DNA of 64,000 nt from Streptomyces sp. CB02414. GTDB taxonomy: Bacteria > Actinomycetota > Actinomycetes > Streptomycetales > Streptomycetaceae. Below the pieces are notes generated by a model, which was not told the DNA's origin, did no database searches, and saw only the letters and a list, made by a program, of their open reading frames with translations. The DNA is taken from positions 1-64,000 of the forward strand of contig NZ_LIPF01000012.1 in NCBI RefSeq assembly GCF_001905385.1, given 5' to 3'. The translations under genes were made by a program, and so were the position numbers. Of this stretch, positions 9,659-18,124 are shown in pieces (within the stretch, counting starts at the first letter, position 1; every line of letters starts with the position of its first letter).

Positions 9659-10074
9659 GGGCCGGTCCTCGCGGGCACGGGGCGGTACTTCAGGGCAGCG
9701 CGCCCGCGGTCCCTGCGGGCACAGTGCCCGGGGTGTGAACGGGGACCGTCCGCACCGCACCCGGGGGCGGTGTGCGAACGTGGGTGTACGCACGTGGCGG
9801 GAAGCTCCGGAGTTCACGCCGGGTCGCTGACTCAGTGTGCCCGGAGCCGTGTAGAAGCGCGGGATTCGGGGAACCTTCTGGTCCCCTGCCGCGTTTCTGC
9901 TACGTGCACAGTGACATCACGGTGACAGGGTGTGGCGACAGGCGGGGTGCGGCTACGATGACCGGCACAAGGACGGGCGGCGCAAGGGAGCCGTCCCCTG
10001 GGGCGGCACCCGCCGGTGCTGCGCCAAGTCCTGCGGACAGGGGAGGCCCCACGCCGGGGCGAGGAGGGCGGGCC
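9659..10074. other. Intergenic region between osaA and osaB
   Basis: These 416 bases carry no convincing gene. They contain a GCCCGC/GCGGGC inverted repeat just after osaA (9702-9720), possibly a weak terminator. An ECF-type promoter candidate lies at 9870-9895 and a TACGAT hexamer at 9954-9959. The length suggests that osaB has its own promoter. Confidence 0.5.
9870..9895 (+). promoter_or_regulatory. Candidate ECF-type promoter upstream of osaB
   Basis: GGAACC (9870-9875) is followed after 16 bases by CGTT (from 9892), the arrangement seen at many ECF sigma factor promoters. It is 180 bases from the osaB start. The assignment rests on pattern only. Confidence 0.3.
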
Positions 10075-10749
10075 ATGGTGCAGAAGGCCAAGATCCTCCT
10101 GGTCGATGACCGGCCGGAGAATCTGCTCGCGCTGGAGGCGATCCTCTCGGCGCTCGATCAGACGCTGGTGCGGGCATCGTCCGGGGAGGAAGCGCTCAAA
10201 GCACTGCTCACGGACGACTTCGCGGTCATTCTGCTGGACGTCCAGATGCCGGGCATGGACGGTTTCGAGACCGCTGCCCACATCAAGCGGCGGGAGCGGA
10301 CCCGGGACATCCCGATCATCTTCCTCACCGCGATCAACCACGGCCCGCACCACACCTTCCGCGGGTACGCGGCGGGCGCGGTGGACTACATCTCCAAGCC
10401 GTTCGACCCGTGGGTGCTGCGCGCGAAGGTCTCCGTCTTCGTCGAGCTCTACATGAAGAACTGCCAGCTGCGCGAGCAGGCGGCGTTGCTGCGGCTCCAG
10501 TTGGAGGGCGGCACCAAGGAGGCGGCGGGCGAGGCCAAGGAGCCGGCGGGGCTGCTCGCCGAGCTGTCGGCGCGGCTGGCGGCCGTCGAGGAGCAGGCCG
10601 AGGCGCTCTCCAAGCAGTTGGGTGACGAGTCGACGGACGCGGCGGCGGTGGCGACGGCGGCCCATCTGGAGCGCAAGCTCACCGGACTGCGGCGGGCGCT
10701 GGACGCCCTGGAGCCGGGCTCGTCCGGAGGGCAGGCCGCGGTCAACTGA
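10075..10749 (+). CDS. osaB: OsaB-like orphan-output response regulator
   Basis: The 224-residue protein has an N-terminal receiver domain (about 5-125) with phospho-acceptor Asp55 in L-L-D-V-Q-M-P and the conserved lysine in S-K-P-F-D-P. The rest (about 130-215) is rich in Ala, Glu and Leu and predicted to be coiled coil. There is no DNA-binding domain. This matches OsaB, which is required for osmoadaptation and development in Streptomyces and is thought to act by protein contact. Start ATG 10075 has GGAGG about eight bases upstream. An in-frame extension to the left is less likely because it lacks a ribosome-binding site and is rich in Gly and Pro. Confidence 0.92.
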   Translation: MVQKAKILLVDDRPENLLALEAILSALDQTLVRASSGEEALKALLTDDFAVILLDVQMPGMDGFETAAHIKRRERTRDIPIIFLTAINHGPHHTFRGYAAGAVDYISKPFDPWVLRAKVSVFVELYMKNCQLREQAALLRLQLEGGTKEAAGEAKEPAGLLAELSARLAAVEEQAEALSKQLGDESTDAAAVATAAHLERKLTGLRRALDALEPGSSGGQAAVN

Positions 10750-10892
10750 GCGGCGTGGGCGGTACCGTCCGTCGCGCGCCTGCCGTGAGGGCACGTCAGG
10801 GGCAGTACCGGAGGCGTCAGTTCCGCATTTCCGCGGGGGCGACACGAACGGGTGAAGCGGTGGGCACACGTGTCGACCGCCGTCTCCCCCGG

Positions 10893-10898
10893 TAACCT
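10893..10898 (+). promoter_or_regulatory. -10 box for a probable leaderless ftsK transcript
   Basis: TAACCT ends seven bases before ATG 10906, and no Shine-Dalgarno sequence is present. This is the geometry of a leaderless mRNA whose first base is the A of the start codon. Confidence 0.55.
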
Positions 10899-10905
10899 CG
10901 CACCT

Positions 10906-13638
10906 ATGGCCTCACGTCCCTCCGCAGCCAAGAAGCAGCCCGCGAAGAAGGCGGCCGCTCCCGCGAAGGGTCCGGCGAAGAAGGCCCCTGCCAAGAAGGC
11001 ACCGGCGAAGAAGGCGCCCGCCAAGAAGGCCGCGGCCAAGAAGCCCGCGCCCAAGCCGGCGCCCAGCCCCACGGGAGGCGTCTACCGGGTCGTACGCGCC
11101 CTGTGGCTGGGCATCGCCCACGCCGTCGGCGCCGTCTTCCGCGGCATAGGGCAGGGTGCGAAGAACCTCGACCCGGCGCACCGCAAGGACGGCGTCGCCC
11201 TGCTGCTGCTCGGCGTCGCCCTGATCGTCGCCGCGGGCACCTGGGCCGACCTCAAGGGCCCCGTCGGCGACCTCGTGGAGATCCTCGTCACCGGCGCCTT
11301 CGGCCGGCTCGACCTGCTGGTCCCGATCCTGCTCGGCGCCATCGCCGTACGCCTGATCCGGCACCCGGAGAAACCGGAGGCCAACGGCCGGATCGTGATC
11401 GGCCTCTCCGCGCTCGTCGTCGGGGTCCTCGGGCAGGTCCACATCGCCTGCGGCTCACCGGCCCGCGGGGAGGGCATGCACGCCATAAGGGACGCCGGCG
11501 GCCTCATCGGCTGGGGCGCGGCGACCCCGCTGTCGTACACCATGACCGACGTCCTGGCCGTGCCGCTGCTCGTGCTGCTCACCGTCTTCGGGCTGCTGGT
11601 CGTCACGGCCACCCCGGTCAACGCCGTCCCTCAGCGGCTGCGGCAGCTCGGCGTACGGCTCGGCCTCCTCCGGGACCCGGAGGCCTACGAGTTCACGGAC
11701 GACGACGAGCGGTACGACGAACAGTGGCGTGAGGCGCTGCCCGCGCGGTCACGCAAGCGCGGGGGGCCGGCCGCCGAGCCGTACGACCCCGACGGGGCGG
11801 AGCAGGAGGCGCTCGCCCGGCGCCGTACCAGGCCCCGGCGGTCCGCCGTGCCGCAGCCCGACATGGACCGGCCGATGGACGCCGTGGACGTCGCCGCCGC
11901 CGCGGCCGCCGCCCTCGACGGCGCCGTACTGCACGGAATGCCGCCGTCCCCGCTGGTCGCCGACCTCACCCAGGGCGTGAGCACGGGGGAGCGGGAGTCG
12001 TCGGCGCCGACCCCGACGCCGGTTCCGGCGGCGCGTCCGCAGCCGGGGAAGCTCAAGAAGGACGGTCCCGGAGAGAAGGCGGGCGTCCCGGACCTCACCA
12101 AGACGCCGGTCCCGCAGGAACGGGAGCTTCCGCCGCGCGCCGAGCAGCTCCAGCTCTCCGGCGACATCACCTACTCGCTGCCGGCCCTCGACCTCCTCAC
12201 GCGCGGCGGCCCCGGCAAGGCGCGCAGCGCCGCCAACGACGCCATAGTCGCCTCGCTGACCACCGTCTTCACCGAGTTCAAGGTCGACGCCGCCGTCACC
12301 GGCTTCACCCGGGGCCCGACGGTCACGCGCTACGAGGTGGAGCTCGGGCCCGCCGTGAAGGTCGAGCGGATCACCGCGCTGGCCAAGAACATCGCCTACG
12401 CCGTCGCCAGCCCCGACGTGCGGATCATCAGCCCGATCCCCGGCAAGTCCGCGGTCGGCATCGAGATCCCCAACACCGACCGGGAGATGGTCAACCTCGG
12501 CGACGTGCTGAGGCTGGCCGAGTCCGCCGAGGACGACGACCCGATGCTGGTCGCCTTCGGCAAGGACGTCGAGGGCGGCTACGTCATGCACTCGCTGGCG
12601 AAGATGCCGCACATGCTGGTCGCGGGCGCCACCGGTTCCGGCAAGTCGTCCTGCATCAACTGCCTGATCACCTCGGTCATGATGCGGGCGACCCCGGAGG
12701 ACGTCCGGATGATCCTGGTCGACCCCAAGCGCGTCGAGCTGACCGCGTACGAGGGCATCCCGCACCTGATCACGCCGATCATCACCAACCCGAAGCGGGC
12801 CGCCGAGGCGCTCCAGTGGGTCGTGCGCGAGATGGACCTGCGCTACGACGACCTCGCCGCCTACGGCTACCGGCACATCGACGACTTCAACCGCGCGGTG
12901 CGCGAGGGCAAGGTGAAGCCGCCCGAGGGCAGCGAGCGCGAGCTCCAGCCGTACCCGTACCTGCTGGTGATCGTGGACGAGCTGGCCGACCTGATGATGG
13001 TGGCGCCCCGCGACGTCGAGGACGCCATCGTGCGCATCACGCAGCTCGCCCGCGCGGCCGGCATCCACCTGGTGCTCGCCACCCAGCGGCCGTCCGTGGA
13101 CGTCGTCACCGGCCTGATCAAGGCCAACGTGCCCTCGCGGCTGGCCTTCGCGACCTCCTCGCTCGCGGACTCGCGGGTCATCCTGGACCAGCCTGGTGCC
13201 GAGAAGCTGATCGGCAAGGGCGACGGCCTCTTCCTGCCGATGGGCGCGAACAAGCCGACCCGTATGCAGGGCGCCTTCGTCACCGAGGAGGAGGTCCAGG
13301 CGGTCGTCCGGCACTGCAAGGAGCAGATGGCGCCCGTCTTCCGGGACGACGTCACGGTCGGGACCAAGCAGAAGAAGGAGATCGACGAGGACATCGGCGA
13401 CGACCTCGACCTGCTGTGCCAGGCGGCCGAGCTGGTCGTCTCCACGCAGTTCGGGTCGACCTCCATGCTCCAGCGCAAGCTGCGCGTCGGCTTCGCCAAG
13501 GCCGGGCGGCTGATGGACCTGATGGAGTCGCGCAGCATCGTCGGACCGAGCGAAGGCTCAAAGGCTCGTGACGTTCTTGTGAAGCCTGACGAGCTGGACG
13601 GCGTGCTCGCCGTGATCCGGGGGGAGTCTGAGGGGTAG
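10906..13638 (+). CDS. ftsK: FtsK/SpoIIIE DNA translocase
   Basis: The 910-residue protein begins with a very basic Lys/Ala/Pro region (about 5-50, repeated A-K-K) and continues with four or so membrane segments (about 95-260). A variable linker precedes the FtsK motor domain, with Walker A G-A-T-G-S-G-K-S at residues 574-581 and Walker B V-I-V-D-E-L-A-D-L. It ends with a winged-helix gamma domain that would read orienting sequences. FtsK pumps chromosomal DNA through closing septa; in Streptomyces it acts mainly at sporulation septa. Start ATG 10906 was chosen because a -10 box sits seven bases before it. An in-frame extension starting 54 bases earlier would overlap that promoter. Confidence 0.95.
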   Translation: MASRPSAAKKQPAKKAAAPAKGPAKKAPAKKAPAKKAPAKKAAAKKPAPKPAPSPTGGVYRVVRALWLGIAHAVGAVFRGIGQGAKNLDPAHRKDGVALLLLGVALIVAAGTWADLKGPVGDLVEILVTGAFGRLDLLVPILLGAIAVRLIRHPEKPEANGRIVIGLSALVVGVLGQVHIACGSPARGEGMHAIRDAGGLIGWGAATPLSYTMTDVLAVPLLVLLTVFGLLVVTATPVNAVPQRLRQLGVRLGLLRDPEAYEFTDDDERYDEQWREALPARSRKRGGPAAEPYDPDGAEQEALARRRTRPRRSAVPQPDMDRPMDAVDVAAAAAAALDGAVLHGMPPSPLVADLTQGVSTGERESSAPTPTPVPAARPQPGKLKKDGPGEKAGVPDLTKTPVPQERELPPRAEQLQLSGDITYSLPALDLLTRGGPGKARSAANDAIVASLTTVFTEFKVDAAVTGFTRGPTVTRYEVELGPAVKVERITALAKNIAYAVASPDVRIISPIPGKSAVGIEIPNTDREMVNLGDVLRLAESAEDDDPMLVAFGKDVEGGYVMHSLAKMPHMLVAGATGSGKSSCINCLITSVMMRATPEDVRMILVDPKRVELTAYEGIPHLITPIITNPKRAAEALQWVVREMDLRYDDLAAYGYRHIDDFNRAVREGKVKPPEGSERELQPYPYLLVIVDELADLMMVAPRDVEDAIVRITQLARAAGIHLVLATQRPSVDVVTGLIKANVPSRLAFATSSLADSRVILDQPGAEKLIGKGDGLFLPMGANKPTRMQGAFVTEEEVQAVVRHCKEQMAPVFRDDVTVGTKQKKEIDEDIGDDLDLLCQAAELVVSTQFGSTSMLQRKLRVGFAKAGRLMDLMESRSIVGPSEGSKARDVLVKPDELDGVLAVIRGESEG

Positions 13639-13668
13639 GGAACGGTGAGCGAGGGTTCCACCGACGGA

Positions 13669-13701
13669 GAGTCACGGCGGTCGGCCGGCCGATCGTGACT
13701 C
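13669..13701 (+). terminator. Probable ftsK terminator
   Basis: GAGTCACG (13669-13676) and CGTGACTC (13694-13701) are a perfect inverted repeat with a further GGTCGGCCGGCCGA-like palindrome inside. There is no T run, which is common for streptomycete terminators. Confidence 0.5.
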
Positions 13702-13827
13702 ACCCGTTAGGGATCATTGGGCAACCGTTTCCTCATGGCGTACGTCAAGTTGAGGGAAACGACAAACTGATAGTCCACCATCGGGATGCCGGGCCATACC
13801 GATGGCGTACAAAGTCGTACCGCCCGG

Positions 13828-13858
13828 TTGCCCCACCCGTTCGCACCCCCCCTAGACT
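13828..13858 (+). promoter_or_regulatory. Putative promoter of the RodZ-like gene
   Basis: TTGCCC (13828-13833) and TAGACT (13853-13858) are 19 bases apart, 43 bases before the GTG start. The -10 box matches the HrdB consensus well. The rest of the 262-base gap after ftsK holds nothing else I can name. Confidence 0.5.
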
Positions 13859-13900
13859 GAACGTCCAGCACAGGCGGCTAAACGCTCGAAAGGCGCCCCC

Positions 13901-14776
13901 GTGTCCATCGGCAACTCCCCTGAAGACGAGCGTCCGATCGCAGACGTGTCCCCAGACGTTCCTGACGAGGTCTCCGAAGGCGCCCCTCAGGAATCCCGCC
14001 CCTCCGTCGGCCGCGCCCTGCAGCAGGCACGGATCGCCGCCGGGCTGACCGTCGACGACATCACCACCGCCACCCGGGTCCGGATCGCCATCGTGCACGC
14101 CATCGAGGCGGACGACTTCGCTCCGTGCGGCGGGGACGTGTACGCGCGCGGTCACATCAGAACCCTCGCCAAAGCCGTCGGGCTGGATCCGGCGGAGCTG
14201 CTCGCGCAGTTCGACGCCGAGCACGGAGGCCGCCCGGCGCCGACTCCGGCCGCGCCCCTGTTCGAGGCGGAACGCATCCGTCCGGAGCGGCGCGGACCCA
14301 ACTGGACCGCCGCCATGGTCGCCGCGATCGTCGCCGTGATCGGCTTCGTCGGCTTCACGTTCGTCAAGGGCGGCGACGACGGCGGCAACGAGGCGAGCGT
14401 CGCCGAGGGCGCCCAGCCGTCGGCCGGCGAATCCGCCTCGCCGAGCGCCAAGCCGAAGAAGCCCGCCGACCCCAAGCCGGACCCGACCGACAGCGCCATC
14501 GCCGCCGCGCCCCGGGACAAGGTGACCGTCAAGGTCACCGCCGCCGACGGACGCAGCTGGATCTCCGCCCAGGACCACAACGGCCAACTGCTCTTCGACG
14601 ACATCCTCGAGAAGGGCGACTCCAAGACCTTCCAGGACAACGAGAAGATCAAGCTCGTCCTCGGCGATGCCGGCGCCATCGAGCTCTACGTCAACGGCAA
14701 GAAGATCGACGACGACTTCCAGCCGGGCGCCGTGGAGCGCCTGACGTACACGAAGGGCGACCCGCAGGCCGGATAA
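13901..14776 (+). CDS. RodZ-like HTH membrane protein (HTH_25, DUF4115)
   Basis: The 291-residue protein has an N-terminal Cro/RodZ-type helix-turn-helix (about 35-100) with the S-V-G-R-A-L-Q-Q-A-R entry helix. A single membrane helix (about 134-154) follows, then a Pro/Ala/Lys-rich extracytoplasmic linker and a C-terminal DUF4115 beta domain (about 205-290). In rod-shaped bacteria RodZ links MreB to the cell wall machinery. The actinobacterial versions are shorter and their role is less certain. Start GTG 13901 is preceded by GAAAGG. It lies between ftsK and rimO and has its own promoter and terminator, so it appears monocistronic. Confidence 0.82.
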   Translation: MSIGNSPEDERPIADVSPDVPDEVSEGAPQESRPSVGRALQQARIAAGLTVDDITTATRVRIAIVHAIEADDFAPCGGDVYARGHIRTLAKAVGLDPAELLAQFDAEHGGRPAPTPAAPLFEAERIRPERRGPNWTAAMVAAIVAVIGFVGFTFVKGGDDGGNEASVAEGAQPSAGESASPSAKPKKPADPKPDPTDSAIAAAPRDKVTVKVTAADGRSWISAQDHNGQLLFDDILEKGDSKTFQDNEKIKLVLGDAGAIELYVNGKKIDDDFQPGAVERLTYTKGDPQAG

Positions 14777-14799
14777 GGGGACCGGGGGAGCGCGTCACC

Positions 14800-14829
14800 A
14801 CGGGGTTGGCCGGGATCGGCCAACCCCGT
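14800..14829 (+). terminator. Terminator after the RodZ-like gene
   Basis: ACGGGGTTGGCCG and CGGCCAACCCCGT form a perfect 13-bp stem with a four-base loop, 24 bases after the stop codon. It directly precedes the rimO promoter. Confidence 0.75.
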
Positions 14830-14855
14830 CGACGTGGGCTGTCCGCGGGACGAAG

Positions 14856-14861
14856 TACTCT
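14856..14861 (+). promoter_or_regulatory. -10 box for a probable leaderless rimO transcript
   Basis: TACTCT ends seven bases before ATG 14869. No Shine-Dalgarno sequence is visible between them. Confidence 0.55.
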
Positions 14862-14868
14862 TGAGCCC

Positions 14869-16350
14869 ATGCCTGAAAGCCGTACCGTCGCACTCGTCAC
14901 CCTTGGCTGCGCCCGTAACGAGGTGGACTCGGAGGAGCTCGCAGGCCGTCTGGAGGCGGACGGCTGGAAGCTCGTCGACGACGCCGAGGGGGCGGACGTC
15001 GCCGTCGTGAACACGTGCGGCTTCGTCGAGGCCGCGAAGAAGGACTCCGTCGATGCCCTCCTGGAGGCCAACGACCTCAAGGGCCACGGCAGAACGCAGG
15101 CCGTCGTGGCGGTGGGCTGCATGGCCGAGCGGTACGGCAAGGAGCTGGCCGAGGCCCTTCCCGAGGCCGACGGCGTCCTCGGCTTCGACGACTACGCCGA
15201 CATCTCCGACCGCCTGCAGACCATCCTGAACGGCGGCATCCACGCCGCCCACACCCCGCGCGACCGGCGCAAGCTGCTGCCGATCAGCCCCGCCGAGCGT
15301 CAGGAGGCCGGCGCCTCCGTCGCCCTGCCCGGGCACGCCCCGGCCGACCTCCCCGAGGGTGTCGCCCCCGCCTCCGGTCCCCGCGCGCCCCTGCGCCGCC
15401 GCCTGGACGGCTCCCCGGTCGCCTCGGTGAAGCTGGCCTCCGGCTGCGACCGGCGCTGCTCCTTCTGCGCCATCCCGTCCTTCCGCGGCTCCTTCATCTC
15501 GCGCCGCCCCAGCGACGTGCTGAACGAGACGCGGTGGCTGGCCGAGCAGGGCGTCAAGGAGATCATGCTGGTCTCCGAGAACAACACCTCCTACGGCAAG
15601 GACCTGGGCGACATCCGTCTGCTGGAGTCGCTGCTGCCGAACCTCGCCGAGGTCGACGGCATCGAGCGGGTGCGCGTCAGCTACCTCCAGCCCGCCGAGA
15701 TGCGCCCCGGCCTGATCGACGTCCTGACCTCCACCGAGAAGGTCGTGCCCTACTTCGACCTCTCCTTCCAGCACTCCGCGCCGAACGTGCTGCGCGCCAT
15801 GCGCCGCTTCGGCGACACCGACCGCTTCCTGGAGCTGCTGGACACCATCCGGAGCAAGGCGCCCGAGGCCGGTGTGCGCTCCAACTTCATCGTGGGCTTC
15901 CCCGGCGAGTCCGCTTCTGACCTCGCCGAGCTGGAGCGTTTCCTGAACCACGCGCGGCTGGACGCCATCGGCGTCTTCGGCTACTCCGACGAGGAGGGCA
16001 CCGAGGCGGCGACCTACGGCGACAAGCTGGACGAGGACGTCGTCGCCGAGCGGCTGGCCCACGTCTCCCGCCTCGCCGAGGAACTGGTCTCGCAGCGCGC
16101 CGAGGAGCGCGTGGGCGCCACCGTGCGCGTCCTCGTCGAGTCCGTGGACCCCTCCGACGAGGGTGACGGCGTCCGGGGGCGGGCGGAGCACCAGGCGCCC
16201 GAGACCGACGGCCAGGTGCTGCTCACGAGCGGCGAAGGCCTGCGGGTCGGAAGTATGGTCGAGGCGAAGGTGGTCGGTACGGAGGGTGTTGACCTGGTGG
16301 CGGAGCCGCTGCCGGGGTCGTCCGCGTGGAGTGAGGAGGCCGGCAGATGA
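14869..16350 (+). CDS. rimO: Ribosomal protein S12 methylthiotransferase RimO
   Basis: The 493-residue radical SAM methylthiotransferase modifies an aspartate of ribosomal protein S12. The UPF0004 domain carries the auxiliary cluster cysteines Cys14, Cys50 and Cys84. The radical SAM cluster motif C-x3-C-x2-C is Cys193, Cys197 and Cys200. A TRAM domain ends the protein. The sequence G-C-A-R-N-E-V-D at 13-20 is typical of RimO rather than MiaB; MiaB is encoded separately at 46691. A Pro/Ala-rich insertion of about 45 residues precedes the radical SAM domain. The stop codon overlaps the pgsA start (ATGA), indicating translational coupling. The start follows from the close -10 box. Confidence 0.95.
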   Translation: MPESRTVALVTLGCARNEVDSEELAGRLEADGWKLVDDAEGADVAVVNTCGFVEAAKKDSVDALLEANDLKGHGRTQAVVAVGCMAERYGKELAEALPEADGVLGFDDYADISDRLQTILNGGIHAAHTPRDRRKLLPISPAERQEAGASVALPGHAPADLPEGVAPASGPRAPLRRRLDGSPVASVKLASGCDRRCSFCAIPSFRGSFISRRPSDVLNETRWLAEQGVKEIMLVSENNTSYGKDLGDIRLLESLLPNLAEVDGIERVRVSYLQPAEMRPGLIDVLTSTEKVVPYFDLSFQHSAPNVLRAMRRFGDTDRFLELLDTIRSKAPEAGVRSNFIVGFPGESASDLAELERFLNHARLDAIGVFGYSDEEGTEAATYGDKLDEDVVAERLAHVSRLAEELVSQRAEERVGATVRVLVESVDPSDEGDGVRGRAEHQAPETDGQVLLTSGEGLRVGSMVEAKVVGTEGVDLVAEPLPGSSAWSEEAGR

Positions 16351-17051
16351 CGGGAGTCCCGGCGTCCGCGGCGGGCGGTTCCTCCGGTGCGCGCAGGACC
16401 GGCGGTGCGACCGAGGGCGGGGCCGCCGGGCGCGGCGGCAAGATCGCGGCCGCCGCCGTCAACCAGGCGAGCGTGTGGAACGTCGCCAATCTGCTGACGA
16501 TGCTCCGGCTGCTCCTCGTACCGGCCTTCGTCGCCCTGATGCTCGGCAACGGCGGGTACGACCCGGCCTGGCGCTCCTTCGCCTGGGCCGCCTTCGCCGT
16601 CGCCATGATCACCGACCTGTTCGACGGGCACCTGGCGCGCACCTACAACCTCGTCACCGACTTCGGGAAGATCGCCGACCCCATCGCCGACAAGGCGATC
16701 ATGGGGGCGGCGCTCATCTGTCTGTCCGCCCTGGGTGACCTGCCGTGGTGGGTGACGGCCGTCATCCTCGGCCGGGAACTCGGCATCACCGTGCTGCGTT
16801 TCGTGGTCATCCGGTACGGCGTCATCCCCGCGAGCCGGGGCGGCAAGCTCAAGACCCTCACCCAGGGCGTGGCTGTCGGCATGTACGTCCTGGCGCTGAC
16901 GGGCCCCCTGGCGACCCTGAGGTTCTGGGTGATGGCGGCGGCGGTCGTCCTGACCGTGGCGACCGGACTGGACTACGTGAAACAGGCCATTGTGCTGCGG
17001 CGCCGGGGAATCGCCGAGCGCAGAGCTGCGTTGAAGGAGAGGGAAGTTTGA
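16347..17051 (+). CDS. pgsA: CDP-diacylglycerol--glycerol-3-phosphate 3-phosphatidyltransferase
   Basis: The 234-residue integral membrane enzyme has the CDP-alcohol phosphatidyltransferase signature D-x2-D-G-x2-A-R-x8-G-x3-D-x3-D, seen as DLFDGHLAR followed by DFGKIADPIAD. It makes phosphatidylglycerophosphate, the precursor of phosphatidylglycerol and cardiolipin. About six membrane helices are visible after a Gly/Ala-rich N-terminal tail of 35 residues. The start overlaps the rimO stop by four bases and its stop overlaps the TTG start of the next gene. The rimO-pgsA-cinA-clgR order is conserved in actinobacteria; mycobacteria also have a pgsA-like gene next to clgR, so the exact alcohol substrate is inferred from similarity. 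Confidence 0.9.
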   Translation: MTGVPASAAGGSSGARRTGGATEGGAAGRGGKIAAAAVNQASVWNVANLLTMLRLLLVPAFVALMLGNGGYDPAWRSFAWAAFAVAMITDLFDGHLARTYNLVTDFGKIADPIADKAIMGAALICLSALGDLPWWVTAVILGRELGITVLRFVVIRYGVIPASRGGKLKTLTQGVAVGMYVLALTGPLATLRFWVMAAAVVLTVATGLDYVKQAIVLRRRGIAERRAALKEREV

Positions 17052-17593
17052 GTTCCACGGCCGCCGACGTGGTGCGGCTACTCACGGTCAGGGGCGAGAC
17101 CCTCGCGGTCGCCGAGTCACTGACCGGTGGACTGGTGGCGGCCGGGATCACCTCGGTCCCCGGTGCTTCCAAGGCTTTCCGGGGATCGGTCACCGCCTAC
17201 GCGACGGAGCTGAAGCGGGACCTGCTCGGCGTCGACGGAGACCTGCTCACGGCGCGCGGAGCGGTGGACCCGCAGGTCGCCGCCCAGATGGCGGCGGGCG
17301 TGCGGAAGGCGCTGGGCGCCGACTGGGGCCTCGCGACCACGGGCGTGGCCGGCCCCGACCCGCAGGACGGACAGCCGGTGGGCACGGTCTTCGTGGCCCT
17401 GGACGGGCCCTGCGCAGAAGACGGTGGTTCCGCCCGTGGCGGAAAAGTGGAGGCGCTGCGGTTGAACGGCGATCGCGCGGAAATTCGTATGGAGAGTGTA
17501 CGGAGCGTACTCACACTGCTCTTGAGGACGCTTGCGGGCGAACAGAACGGGAATGAGCGGGCACAGGATACGGAACGGAACGGGGGGTTTTGA
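17048..17593 (+). CDS. pncC: CinA C-terminal domain protein, nicotinamide-nucleotide amidase
   Basis: The 181-residue protein consists only of the CinA C-terminal domain, with motifs A-E-S-L-T-G-G (residues 22-28), the G-A-S-x-x-F-x-G-S-V-x-x-Y strand and A-T-T-G-V-A-G-P. The family deamidates nicotinamide mononucleotide in NAD recycling. TTG 17048 is the likely start: GGAGAGG precedes it and the codon overlaps the pgsA stop (TTGA). No ATG or GTG offers a complete domain. The stop overlaps a possible short coding sequence that leads into clgR, so the genes from rimO to clgR probably form one operon. Confidence 0.87.
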   Translation: MSSTAADVVRLLTVRGETLAVAESLTGGLVAAGITSVPGASKAFRGSVTAYATELKRDLLGVDGDLLTARGAVDPQVAAQMAAGVRKALGADWGLATTGVAGPDPQDGQPVGTVFVALDGPCAEDGGSARGGKVEALRLNGDRAEIRMESVRSVLTLLLRTLAGEQNGNERAQDTERNGGF

Positions 17594-17706
17594 TGTTTGC
17601 AGCCCTGAGTGAACACGACATCGCTCCCCGCACGGCCGCGGCGCGAGGCGGTACGGTGGGGCGTGAAGGATGCGGTTACACGGTCCGAGGAGGGAGCCAC
17701 CGATGA
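17593..17706 (+). CDS. Possible 37-residue coupled peptide between pncC and clgR
   Basis: An ATG overlaps the pncC stop (TGATG at 17591-17595) and is preceded by a G-run that could act as ribosome-binding site. The 37-codon frame ends in a TGA that overlaps the clgR ATG (ATGA at 17703-17706). The peptide has no recognisable domain and would be basic and Gly-rich. It would make the whole rimO-clgR run translationally coupled. An open frame this short can arise by chance in GC-rich DNA, so conservation must decide. Confidence 0.3.
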   Translation: MFAALSEHDIAPRTAAARGGTVGREGCGYTVRGGSHR

Positions 17707-18083
17707 TTCTGCTCCGTCGCCTGCTGGGTGACGTGCTGCGTCGGCAGCGCCAACGCCAGGGCCGTACTCTGCGCGAAGTCTCCTCGTCCGCCCGAGTCTC
17801 ACTCGGCTATCTCTCCGAGGTGGAGCGGGGGCAGAAGGAGGCTTCTTCCGAACTGCTCTCCGCCATCTGCGACGCGCTGGACGTACGGATGTCCGAACTC
17901 ATGCGGGAAGTGAGCGACGAGCTCGCGCTCGCCGAGCTGGCTCAGTCCGCTGCGGCCACGCCCAGCGAGACCGTTCCCGCGCCGGTTCGCCCGATGCTTG
18001 GTTCCGTGTCGGTGACCGGTGTGCCACCGGAACGGGTGACCATCAAGGCGCCCGCGGAGGCGGTGGACGTCGTCGCCGCCTGA
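17703..18083 (+). CDS. clgR: Clp gene regulator ClgR, XRE-family HTH
   Basis: The 126-residue protein has an XRE-type helix-turn-helix at about 17-72 with S-L-G-Y-L-S-E-V-E-R in the recognition region. ClgR activates clpP and other protease and stress genes in actinobacteria and is itself removed by ClpP. The C-terminus ends V-V-A-A; an Ala-Ala end is the kind of degradation signal reported for ClgR. Its position after pgsA and cinA is the same as in mycobacteria and supports the name. Start ATG 17703 has GGAGG about nine bases upstream. A longer in-frame start at 17670 lacks such a site. Confidence 0.9.
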   Translation: MILLRRLLGDVLRRQRQRQGRTLREVSSSARVSLGYLSEVERGQKEASSELLSAICDALDVRMSELMREVSDELALAELAQSAAATPSETVPAPVRPMLGSVSVTGVPPERVTIKAPAEAVDVVAA

Positions 18084-18104
18084 GCGCTGCGAACGTGTGC
18101 GTGT

Positions 18105-18124
18105 GAGGCCCCGGCCGGGGCTTC
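18105..18124 (+). terminator. Probable clgR terminator
   Basis: A compact hairpin GAGGCCCC-GGCC-GGGGCTTC lies about 20 bases after the clgR stop codon. Confidence 0.55.

Noticed and set aside
3878..9817. A minus-strand open frame of almost 2000 codons opposite osaA
   Set aside because: It mirrors the HAMP repeats codon by codon, is full of Arg, His, Gly and Leu, and has no domain. It is a GC-bias shadow of osaA.
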